NCBI GenBank assembly: GCA_000277445.1
Contig: AJWJ01000223.1
Location: 1-36,309, forward strand
From: Polysphondylium violaceum
Lineage: Eukaryota > Evosea > Eumycetozoa > Dictyosteliales > Dictyosteliaceae
DNA length: 36,309 bases
Direction of reading: 5' to 3'
The stretch's first letter is position 1, and each line of letters begins with the position of its first letter. Positions 1-8,540 of this stretch are shown here, piece by piece. Both the position numbers and the translations under genes were made by a program. The notes below the pieces were generated by a model. It saw only the letters and a list, made by a program, of their open reading frames with translations. It did not search any database and had not been told where the DNA came from.

Positions 1-401
1 AAACCGAAACCTCATACCCATACACTGCTGAACAAGGTAAATGCAAATTCAACAAAGCTGATATTGCCGCCACCCTTACCTCATATGTTGACGTTGCTCA
101 CGGTTCCGAATCTGATCTCGAATCTGAAGTTGCCAATGGTCCAGTCTCCATTGCCATCGATGCCTCCCAAAACTCCTTCCAATTATACAAATCTGGTGTC
201 TACGTTGATAAGAAATGCTCTTCCACTCAACTCGATCACGGTGTCTTAGCTGTTGGTTATGGTACTGAAAACGGTTCTGATTATTGGATCGTTAAGAACT
301 CTTGGGGTCCAGGTTGGGGTATGGATGGTTACATTTTAATGGCCAGAAATAAAAACAACGCATGTGGTGTAGCTTCAATGGCTTCCAGACCAATCGCCTA
401 A
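1..401 (+). CDS. Papain-family (C1A) cysteine proteinase, 3' part
   Basis: The frame is open from the left edge (first whole codon at base 3) to a TAA at 399-401, giving the last 132 residues of a C1A cysteine protease, a lysosomal or secreted endopeptidase class. The catalytic histidine is visible in LDHGVLAVGYG (codon at 237-239) and the catalytic asparagine in YWIVKNSWGPGWG (codon at 297-299). The end, NACGVASMASRPIA, is the usual C-terminus of dictyostelid cysteine proteinases. The catalytic cysteine, propeptide and signal peptide lie outside the window. There is no intron in the visible part. Codon use is C-ending (gcc, acc, ctc), typical of a well-expressed gene. The family is certain; which paralogue it is cannot be told. 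Confidence 0.95.
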   Translation, partial: TETSYPYTAEQGKCKFNKADIAATLTSYVDVAHGSESDLESEVANGPVSIAIDASQNSFQLYKSGVYVDKKCSSTQLDHGVLAVGYGTENGSDYWIVKNSWGPGWGMDGYILMARNKNNACGVASMASRPIA

Positions 402-1241
402 ATCAAAACAACAATATAATTTTAAACGAAATAATAAACATGTAATATATGATTTAATATTGTAATTATAATCCGTTTTGAGCGTTTTTGTATCCAGTTT
501 GAGAAATTAAAATTCAGCTGAATCATGGTGGGAGAAGGAAGATACCTAAGAATGAACATAACTTATCTGGGCCTCGAGTCGAACTTTGGAATCAGATTGG
601 GGATCTAATTTTTGGGATTGTTTTAAGTTTTAACTCGTGTCTACTTCTAATTTAGAAATGGCACTATTGGGTTTTTCCAATTTTTATTACTCGGGAAATT
701 AGGAAACTATCTTTAGTTAATGTTTTTTTTTAAGCTGGACTGACAAAGGGGCAAACACTCAAAGGTTTCTTGGAACGGTCTGAAGGGGCGCACATGTAAA
801 CCTGGGGACATCCAAGGTATCTTGCTCTCAATGTTGTATCTGAGATGTTGGAGGGAGACAGTTACCTTATGGTGGGCATGGGTCATCTAGTCTGGGAAGC
901 GTATTGGAGTTTACTTGTTGGGGATATTTTTTAGATTCAACTTTTTTTTTGTATTAACAAAGGACCACTCTGTCAATGGGTAATCCCTCAGAAAATTTAT
1001 TTGTTAAATTCAGCAGGTTTCATTAACTGCTGTTTGGACATCCTGATTTCATATTTTTGTTGAAGATAACTATTTTGTATTACTATTTTCTTATGGGATT
1101 CAGTGGGGGTTCTTTAAGGAGGACTTTTGAGGTGGCCTATTTGTCTTGTCAAACTAGGGATCTTGAGCAGGTCCTTTCACAGCCATGCCTAGGTAATAAA
1201 ATATTCAAATAGCTTAGAAATTTTGACAATATCATAAAAAG
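402..1241. other. Intergenic, no protein gene; GC-raised block of unknown nature
   Basis: No credible reading frame is present. About 480-1190 is clearly less AT-rich than other spacers here: 781-840 has 29 G/C of 60 by my count, against roughly a quarter in typical spacers. It contains complementary segments (AGGTTT near 763 with AAACCT near 799; CAGCAG and CTGCTG around 1014-1035) and a minus-strand match to the Dictyostelium upstream sequence element, TCCCATAA, at 1091-1098. It could be an RNA gene or an eroded tRNA-targeting retrotransposon end. I could not recognise it as U1-U6, U3, SRP RNA or RNase P RNA. Confidence 0.4.
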
Positions 1242-1312
1242 GCGCATGTGGTCTAGTGGTATGATGCATCCCTGCCACGGATGCGAACTGGGTTCGATTC
1301 CCAGCATGCGCA
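1242..1312 (+). tRNA. tRNA-Gly (anticodon GCC)
   Basis: A complete 71-base cloverleaf can be drawn. The acceptor stem GCGCATG (1242-1248) pairs perfectly with CATGCGC (1305-1311), followed by discriminator A1312. The anticodon stem CATCC/GGATG (1267-1271 and 1279-1283) encloses loop CTGCCAC with anticodon GCC at 1274-1276. The T arm is CTGGG-TTCGATT-CCCAG. The internal B box GGTTCGATTCC is intact and the A-box-like TGGTCTAGTGG lies in the D arm. There is no intron and no encoded CCA. A run of four T at 1317-1320 can serve as the Pol III terminator. Confidence 0.97.
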
Positions 1313-1504
1313 AATATTTTGGATTAAAAATTCTTTTATCGGGTTTTAGAAAATTCAAGTTTTTGTAAGACACACGGTGTAATGTTTAATAGAAACTTAA
1401 GATAGATACTATCTTTAGTTTTGGTCCAATATATGATACACATGAATGACAATAAAACACAATAAATACAAAAGGCTTCTTTTGTGGTGAGAAGGAGTGC
1501 GCAG

Positions 1505-1575
1505 AACCGACTGGATCTGATGATCTTTATTTATTGTTTTTATATAATATTAAATACCAGAATTATATTATGGGA
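1505..1575 (-). promoter_or_regulatory. Possible small-RNA promoter (DUSE-like element plus TATA box)
   Basis: On the minus strand TCCCATAA (1575-1568) matches the Dictyostelium upstream sequence element found about 60 bases before snRNA and class I RNA genes. It is followed by a TATATAAAAACA box near 1545-1531, and then, at the expected distance, by a locally GC-rich stretch (about 1512-1465) inside very AT-rich DNA. The arrangement fits a dictyostelid small non-coding RNA gene. I cannot name the RNA: the class I motif CCTTACAGCAA is absent, and I see no U6, U2 or C/D-box signature. The element's consensus is from memory, so confidence is low. Confidence 0.3.
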
Positions 1576-2024
1576 CACGACTCATTCCTATTACAAATGC
1601 AAAACGCATTACCGATTTTGGATTTAATTCAATATCTCTTAATAATGGATCTGATATCTGGATTATCCTTAAATAGAAAATTGGTTTTTGAATGCTAAAT
1701 TATAAAAGAAAAATTTATTTAAATAAATTTGTAACTGAAGTTTATAAAAGGTGCACCCTATAAGCTTTATTTGTTATCTTTATTTTGTCTAATATCTATG
1801 TGTACAAATAATACAACGATTTATATCATGGTTTATTAAACACGGTGTCGTTTCACATTTAAAGTGACATTTTGACATTTTCCAGCGCCCAAAACGATTG
1901 TGCACGGAATTCGAACATGTCTAAAATTATCCTTTCAAAAAGATATGTCCCATTTCCGTGAATGATACTATATAGTGTACACGTGGTAACCAAAAGATTA
2001 TCCTCCTTTTACATTGTCTGAACA

Positions 2025-2052
2025 TTTGATTTACATATGTGTGTAAATCAAA
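2025..2052. repeat. Perfect 11-bp inverted repeat (hairpin)
   Basis: TTTGATTTACA at 2025-2035 is followed after six bases (TATGTG) by its exact reverse complement TGTAAATCAAA at 2042-2052. It sits about 270 bases beyond the stop of the minus-strand FNIP gene and far from any plus-strand gene. It could be an RNA hairpin or a protein-binding palindrome. Confidence 0.6.
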
Positions 2053-2321
2053 ATAAGTAAATAATTGATCTCTGAGAACAGTTTCATGTTTTCCCCAAAG
2101 CTATAAAAGCTTGGGTTTTGTTAAGAGTGTTAAAAGTACAATTCACCGTTTTAAATAATAATAAATAATACATAAACTATATAGTTTAATTGTTATTTTA
2201 CTGTTCACCAATATTTCATAATCTTTAATTATTGAGAATCCATTACAATAAAAAACTTCTACAGCTCGTTTTATAAGATTTTAGATCAAGTTATTTGTTT
2301 TTTTAAAATTTTACGTTGTTT

Positions 2322-4279
2322 TTATTTTATATTCAAAATCTTTACATATTGGGGTAATTTTAGATGTTTATCAATAAAATTATGACTATAATTTCTCTTT
2401 GATGTATGTAATATTGATAGATTGTTTAGATTTTGATTATCAATTGTGTCGCTAGAAGTTTGAATAATTGGTAAATTATAGATACATAAAAGTGAGTTTG
2501 GAAGAAACAAAAGAGAATAGATATCTCTACATTTTACCCCAAAATCTAAATATTGTAAATTTTTTGGTAATAGACCATCTTTATCAAAATTTGTACAACT
2601 TGCTCCATACAAGGACAGTTTTCTTACAGAATTGGGTATGATGCCATCGAGTGATATAGTCTGGTACGAGGTCAAAAAAGCAAGCTTTAGTTGAGTTACA
2701 CTCTGTGGAATAGAGTTTGAATCGAGTTTAAATTCATCTAAGAAGAAGCTAACATCTAATTTGGAAAGATTGGGAGGATATCTCAAATTGGGTTCATACC
2801 TCATTGGTGTAAGTTTTAAGTGTGCAAGATTTACTAGTTTTTCCATTAAAGAGTTTTTTAGTTTAATGCAGTTATAAAAATAGGGTGTGCTTTCAATTTC
2901 AAGAGATCTCAGAGACACAGGAAAATGGTTTTGAGATAGATTTCCAACCTCACACAAGAGGTATACAATTGAGGTGATTGTATTGGGAATGATGAGTTTT
3001 CGAGGCAATGCGCTATAATAAATCTCTAATTTTGTCAAAAACTGTGGTAAATTGTTGTTTGCCATTATTTTCTTTGACATCGACTCAATCTTTAATGATT
3101 GCAAAGAGTTGGGAAACAATTTGGGTGGAAGTTTTTCTGTTATAGTTGAAAAGTTGATAAAGAGTGTAGAGAGATTGAAAGACGGGAGACAACACTCTTC
3201 AAGTATTTTTTGATTGTTTGAAAAACTTAAAAACAAATCTTGTACACTAATAGGTATGGCATCTTGTTGAATATTTCCATGAAATGATAATAGTTTTAAC
3301 GATTCAAGTGATGGCAGTTGCAAATCACCTTTTTTTAAATTGATTGGTGGTTGACCATCAAACATTATTTCCAGAGAAACTAAATTTAAAAGTAAATGGT
3401 GACAGCTAAATTCATGCAATGGTACAGAGGTTTGATAAGTCATTTTTGTAAGAGATAGAGGCGGAGAATTTAAAAATTTACCAGTCATTGGTTTAACTCC
3501 TGTGTAATGCAGTTGAGTCACAAAAGAAGGACAGCAGTCGATGAGGTCTAGATTACTACTCTCCAAATACCGTAGAGTGGTTGGTAATACTAAGTCTTGG
3601 CTGCATCCCATTACTAAATTTGTTATCTTTAGATGTACAAGTTTGTCTGGCAAAACACCATTTTCTAATGGATGTTTATAATCTGATATCACGAGCTTAC
3701 GTAGGGATAACGGCAATGTTCCATATTCAATTTTGCTAGCAATAGTTTTGGCATACAATTCCTCTAGGCCTGGATGAAGTGAATCTACAGCCAAAGTAAT
3801 ATCAGAGTAACAATGACCTAGATCTAATATCTTTACACTACTCGATACAAGTGTACGAGTCAGATTTTGAGTGCTAAATTCATAGGGAAATACGACCTTT
3901 TCAACTCCATCCAGTATAAATCCATCAGGAACAAATAAACGAGAAGATCTTTTAAAGTCTATTTCATGTATTAGATATTTAAATCTAGATAAATGATACA
4001 TAAACCCGATAATGTCATCATTTGTTTGTACTTCCAATGTAATCTTTAAACCGTCTCGAACAAAGTTTTTCAATAATTGGTAGCTTGACTCTGTATCACC
4101 TTTTAATAGAAAAGCTAAATCAATTGTAATGCTTTTATGACTATTATATCTATTTATATTAAATATGTGTACTCGAATATATCTATCTCTCCACAGTTGG
4201 TAAAATAACTCTGTTTTATTATTAGTAATAGTTTTTAATTACAAACACTATTTTTATCAAAACACATACGATTCAGCAT
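2322..4279 (-). CDS. FNIP-repeat protein (two exons)
   Basis: Exon 1 is only ten bases (4279-4270, Met-Leu-Asn plus one base). A 59-base intron follows (4269-4211; donor GTATGT, branch-like ACTAAT, acceptor CAG), then exon 2 (4210-2322), giving 632 residues. Without the intron the frame lacks an ATG. With it the N-terminus reads MLNQLFYQLWRDRYIR, the aromatic, W-R-rich head typical of dictyostelid FNIP proteins. The remainder is a run of diverged repeats of about 21-23 residues of the type IPxSVxxLxL / LPxxLxxLxI, which is the FNIP pattern and resembles a leucine-rich repeat. No signal peptide, membrane segment or catalytic motif is visible. Molecular function of the family is unknown; a binding scaffold role is only inferred. 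Confidence 0.88.
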
Positions 4280-4618
4280 TTTATAAGATCATCCAATTAA
4301 CAGTTTTAATCATCATTTCAAATACTTTTGTTTTATTAATATATTCACAAAAATCAAGATATTTAAATTTAGTTTTAAGAAACAAATTGGCAAAAATGAT
4401 AAAACTTTTATTTTTTATTTATTTTTTTTGATAATGATTAGTTTTCTTTTTGATCCCCTTTATCTTTATTTGTATCAAAATTAAATATTCAAAGGAAGTG
4501 GTTGATTTAACAATCAAAGAATTATCGATATTTTTTTGATGTATTCCCATATAATAGAGATTAGAATATGAATATTCCATGGTTGTATAAACATATATTT
4601 ATTTTTAATTAAAAAACA
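4280..4618. other. Intergenic, very AT-rich
   Basis: This is the 5' flank of the first FNIP gene and the 3' flank of the cyclopropane synthase gene. It is mostly A/T runs, and I see no gene or distinct motif in it. Confidence 0.6.
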
Positions 4619-5875
4619 TTAACGAGGAACTCTGAGACCACCCTCATAACCTTTGGGAGTTAAAACAAATTGCCAAAGTTGAAGATCACGTGATCTAAAA
4701 CAACCAGCACAAGCCTTTAAGTAAAATGTCCACATTCTTTTGAATCTTTCATTGTAGATGTTGTGGTCCAAGGATGGATAGATTGCTATAAAGTTTTCAT
4801 ACCAAGCCATGAGGGTTGGATCATAGTCTTGACCGATATTGTGAAGATCTTCGACAATGAAATGATCTTCAAAAACAGAAGCTAAACCAGATATAGATGG
4901 AAGACAGCCGTGTGGGAAAATGTATTTAGCAATCCAAGCGTCAGTGTGAGTCACTGGTTTCCTGTTGCCAATGGTGTGTACGAGGAAAATACCGTCATCG
5001 GTGATGTTTTTTCTGGCTGTTTCAAAGTATATCTTGTAGTTTCTTGAGCCTACATGTTCGAGCATACCTACAGAGACGACTCTATCAAATTTCTTGTTTA
5101 GGGGATCACGATAGTCGACCAACTTGATCTCGACAGGGAGGTCTTTGCATCGCTCTTGAGCATAGATTTGTTGTTCCTTGGAGATTGTGATACCAGTGAC
5201 AGATACACCATAGTTTTTAGCAGCATAGCAAGCGAGACCACCCCATCCACAGCCAATGTCCAACAAGGTCATGCCGGGCTTCATACAGAGTTTATCACAG
5301 ATCAACTTGAGTTTAGCCTCTTGGGCTTCATTGAGATTCTTGGCATCTTTCCAGTAACCACAACTGTACTGCATGTTTGGATCAAGCATTCCCTCAAAGA
5401 GATCGTTACCCAAATCATAATGTTCTTTGGCGACCTTGAGTGCACCTATTTTCGTTTGAAGATTAAAGACAGAGTAGACGGCAATTCTAAAGATATCGTT
5501 CAAATTTTTTGGTAACTCTATTCCCTCACGAAATATTTTAGTAAACATAATATCCAATCTCTTGCAATCCCACCATCCGTCCATATAGCTTTCACCCAAC
5601 CCCAACGATCCCTCGACCATGACTCTCTTGTAGAAAGCGTCATTGTAAATCTGTGGATCCCATTCATTTGGACCATTTAATACAATCTCTGCTTTTTTTA
5701 ATAGATTGTCTAGCATTCTCTTCCAATGGGCCTTAGAGTGCGACAATGAAGTGGATGGTGTAGACTGGGCCAATCTATTGTCAGTTGTACTGGTGGTGGT
5801 GGCGGTAGTGGATGACGAAGAAGCCATCTCTTCATGTATCTCTGTTGATGAAATGGGTTCATGATTTTCCATCAT
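4619..5875 (-). CDS. Cyclopropane-fatty-acyl-phospholipid synthase, bacterial type
   Basis: The 418-residue intronless protein transfers a methylene group from S-adenosylmethionine to the double bond of unsaturated acyl chains in phospholipids (EC 2.1.1.79). Residues 1-50 are a low-complexity Ser/Thr leader. From about residue 55 to the end the sequence follows E. coli Cfa closely, with blocks EGSLGLGESYMDGWW (88-102), EHYDLGNDLF (151-160), the SAM-binding LDIGCGWGG (205-213) and CLPSI (324-328). The residues known in Cfa to hold bicarbonate and work in catalysis are present: C172, E273, H300 and Y359. It is full length. Strong likeness to the proteobacterial enzyme, no intron and FNIP neighbours on both sides suggest old acquisition from bacteria; that is an inference. 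The start is the first of two adjacent ATGs. Confidence 0.95.
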   Translation of the reverse strand: MMENHEPISSTEIHEEMASSSSTTATTTSTTDNRLAQSTPSTSLSHSKAHWKRMLDNLLKKAEIVLNGPNEWDPQIYNDAFYKRVMVEGSLGLGESYMDGWWDCKRLDIMFTKIFREGIELPKNLNDIFRIAVYSVFNLQTKIGALKVAKEHYDLGNDLFEGMLDPNMQYSCGYWKDAKNLNEAQEAKLKLICDKLCMKPGMTLLDIGCGWGGLACYAAKNYGVSVTGITISKEQQIYAQERCKDLPVEIKLVDYRDPLNKKFDRVVSVGMLEHVGSRNYKIYFETARKNITDDGIFLVHTIGNRKPVTHTDAWIAKYIFPHGCLPSISGLASVFEDHFIVEDLHNIGQDYDPTLMAWYENFIAIYPSLDHNIYNERFKRMWTFYLKACAGCFRSRDLQLWQFVLTPKGYEGGLRVPR

Positions 5876-6554
5876 TATTAAATCTATATGTTATTATTAT
5901 AATAATAATAGTAAAAATAATAATAGTAATAATAATAATATCTATATTATTTGTATAAATTTATGTATATATAAAAGTAGTAGTTATAGTTGTAACAAAT
6001 ATATTTATAAATATTTATGATGATAAATTTGGAAAACAAATTTGTTTGTAAATATTGAAATTGAAATTAATCGTTAATTAATTGATTAGTAAGGTCAATG
6101 TTTTTCATTTCCTTTTGATTTATCAATGTAACATGTACAAATATACACTATCACCCCTCACACACACCTCCCCCACCCACTAGTTTTTTTTACAAATAAT
6201 TTATTTCATTCACTCGGGGGTGGTCGATATTGTTTCATACTGTTTTTTATAATAAATTAAAAACACTATTGAGTTTGTAGGTGTGTGTGGGTGGGGTGGG
6301 TGTGTTTGTGTACATATTTTTTTAGTGATAAAAGTAAAAATTTAAAAATCTAATTTCCAAATAGAGAATAAGGGCCTAGATTAATGGACAAAAAAATTCT
6401 TTTTCGAATCTCCATTTAAAACTATGATCTTTACTTATTAAAAATAAAGTATTCCAGTTTTTTCAGATATATTCAATTTTGTAAATTGTTCTCTTGTCAA
6501 TTGATTTTGATTTCTAGCAAATAAAACTTCTCTATTAGTTAGTCATCAAAGGGT
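5876..6554. promoter_or_regulatory. Intergenic / promoter side of the Cfa gene with C-rich and G-rich tracts
   Basis: The spacer starts with (TAA)n-type trinucleotide repeats near 5890-5940. At 6151-6180 is a CA/C-rich tract and at 6279-6312 a TG/G-rich tract. CCCCACCCAC (6171-6180) is the exact reverse complement of 6287-6296, and CACACACACCT (6159-6169) of 6279-6289, so the two tracts, about 100 bases apart, could pair. They also have G-quadruplex potential. The rest is AT-rich with no gene. Confidence 0.45.
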
Positions 6555-8384
6555 TTATTTAATATTTACTAGTTTTACAGTCTGAGGGATTTTATATCCT
6601 CGGGATAAAAAGGTTTTGTAGCAAGCTGGCGAAAAATGGAGAGTTGTTAGGTGTGGTGGCCATTGGAGATCGGGTGATTGAATCTCTGGAAGATTTCTAA
6701 TGTGTTTTAAAGTCGATGGAAACAATATATCTTTTTGAACAATATATTTCTTTCCAAAATCAATGTATTCCAGTTGATTTGGCAAGTCTATGATTGATTG
6801 AAGCGAGCAATTGAGCCTCAATCGCTTGACAGAGCTGGGTATGTAATGTAATGGTATTCCGTCGTTGTTATAGATACACAGTTTTAGATCTATCACACCC
6901 GGGGGTATTACATTTTTAGGTAATCCAAAATCAATGCCAAAGATAGAGAGTTTTAATCGAGTCACGCTCTTGGGAATGCTGCCTGCCTTGATAAACATTG
7001 GGGGCAACGTCAGATCTTTTAATTGATGTGTATGTTTGAGCAGAGATTCTTCAAGGCCGAAAAAGTTGTAAAGATCGGTAGTGGTGCTGATGTGGAGGTG
7101 TGTGAGAGAGGAGGGGAAGAGATGTGACTTTAGTTCACGTTGAATTGAGATGGTTAGACTCTTTAGTTTGGTATGGTGTTTGAGTTTTAGCTCTGGTGTA
7201 ATTTGACTACGCATTAGATTTAATTTGACCACTGATAGCGGGATACATTTCTTGCTGATTAATACGTCTGGTTTGGCGCCAATGGTCAAGTCAGTCACCG
7301 ATAATGGGATGCATTCTTTGGGGATCTTGATGACAGAGCCAAATTGAATTTTAAGAGTATTGACAGATTTTGGTATTACAAAGACTTTAATTTCTTTTAA
7401 TGAACCAAGAAAACTAATATCGAAATCACTGACTGTGGGTGGAATGCCACCAGGATGAATATCTCCAATGAACGAATAGAGTTTGAGTACTTGTAGTTTC
7501 TCTGGTAGGAATCCTTTTGTTAGATCAAACTTTGAGTCTAAAGTGTGTGGATCAAATGTAAGTGAGAGATAAACTAGATTTTGTAAACTTGAATGAAATA
7601 CAGGACCGTTTAAAGAGGAGGTCGGGATTTTGTATGCCAAATGTTGAATAGATTGACCATCTTGACTTAATCTCTTTGAAATGTTGTCGTGATATTCCAA
7701 CGATTCGACTCTACTGGGAAGAATATTGAGTACCTTTTCACATCTGGTTCTTATGCTTGTAATAGATTCTGGTAAGCGATATCCAACATCGCTACCTTGA
7801 ATTTGATTTACATGAAATTCTTTTAAGCCTAGAGGTATCACACCTTTACCCAACGTTATATTAAAAGTATCTATTTTCAATTTCTTCAAGTTTGAAGGCA
7901 ACAAAGTTTTATCATACTCGAATAAATCCAATTCTTTTAATTGATTAAAGTGATGTTGAGGGAATTCATAATCAAAAGAATGACTATTGTTTTGCAATGT
8001 TTTCAATGTTGATGGAAACAGTTGGTCATCAAGTATAATACTACTAGGTTGTTTAAAATCATCTAAAAGAATAACACGAGTTACACCATTAGGAATGAAA
8101 CCAACAGGTATAACATTATTGCCAATCTCTGTAAATACCATTTCTTGAATAAAACATGATTTTGATACCAAGTTTAAAAACTCTTGTTTATAAGTAAAAT
8201 CATCTACAACCACACATAGTTGATAGCCTAAATTGATAACCAAATTTGATAGAAGATCATATTCTCTACAAAAAAATGATATAGGTACAGTAATAGTAAA
8301 GTCTCTGTATTGTACACTCTTACTTAATTCATTTCTAATGTGTTTATTTCTCCACAATGAAAAGAATAATTGGTTTGTATTCAT
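6555..8384 (-). CDS. FNIP-repeat protein
   Basis: This single-exon gene encodes 609 residues with a true ATG at 8384-8382. The N-terminus MNTNQLFFSLWRNKHIRNEL is the family head. It is followed by tandem diverged FNIP/LRR-like repeats, recognisable as IPxSVxxLxL, LPxxLxxL and PxxVxxLxL units spaced about 21-23 residues apart to the end. There is no signal peptide or membrane span. It is the first of three head-to-tail family members; the next begins only 156 bases away. It differs from its neighbours in lacking the short 5' intron. Function is unknown. Confidence 0.9.
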   Translation of the reverse strand: MNTNQLFFSLWRNKHIRNELSKSVQYRDFTITVPISFFCREYDLLSNLVINLGYQLCVVVDDFTYKQEFLNLVSKSCFIQEMVFTEIGNNVIPVGFIPNGVTRVILLDDFKQPSSIILDDQLFPSTLKTLQNNSHSFDYEFPQHHFNQLKELDLFEYDKTLLPSNLKKLKIDTFNITLGKGVIPLGLKEFHVNQIQGSDVGYRLPESITSIRTRCEKVLNILPSRVESLEYHDNISKRLSQDGQSIQHLAYKIPTSSLNGPVFHSSLQNLVYLSLTFDPHTLDSKFDLTKGFLPEKLQVLKLYSFIGDIHPGGIPPTVSDFDISFLGSLKEIKVFVIPKSVNTLKIQFGSVIKIPKECIPLSVTDLTIGAKPDVLISKKCIPLSVVKLNLMRSQITPELKLKHHTKLKSLTISIQRELKSHLFPSSLTHLHISTTTDLYNFFGLEESLLKHTHQLKDLTLPPMFIKAGSIPKSVTRLKLSIFGIDFGLPKNVIPPGVIDLKLCIYNNDGIPLHYIPSSVKRLRLNCSLQSIIDLPNQLEYIDFGKKYIVQKDILFPSTLKHIRNLPEIQSPDLQWPPHLTTLHFSPACYKTFLSRGYKIPQTVKLVNIK

Positions 8385-8540
8385 TTCATTATGAATCTAT
8401 TGCATTTGATGAGAGAACCATCTTTTATTCTCATAAAAAATTAAAAAAATAAAAAAATTAAGATTTTTATTTTTGGCCTTCTTTTATTCTTTGAAAATAA
8501 CTAATAAATAATAAATAAATACTAAAATACAAGATAATAA

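Larger units (their letters stand above)
1313..2321. other. Intergenic between tRNA-Gly and the first FNIP gene
   Basis: No coding frame of substance is present. Notable pieces are a GC-raised stretch of about 65 bases (1470-1520) downstream, on the minus strand, of TCCCATAA (1568-1575) and a TATATAAAAACA box; the palindrome ACACGGTGT occurring twice (about 1371 and 1840); and a strong hairpin at 2025-2052. The right-hand end is AT-rich and is the 3' flank of the minus-strand FNIP gene. Confidence 0.5.

Noticed and set aside
64-249. Short plus-strand frame inside the first 250 bases
   Set aside because: It is an out-of-frame shadow of the cysteine proteinase, whose own frame carries the catalytic His and Asn.
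575-590. GTTCGACTCGAGG on the minus strand as a possible second tRNA
   Set aside because: No T stem, anticodon stem or acceptor stem can be formed around it.
1149-1373. 74-codon minus-strand frame over the tRNA
   Set aside because: It simply reads through the antisense of tRNA-Gly, and its composition and content do not look like a protein.
1904-1916. GTTCGAATTCC on the minus strand as an external B box for the tRNA
   Set aside because: It has one base too many in the core, lies about 600 bases away and is on the other strand.
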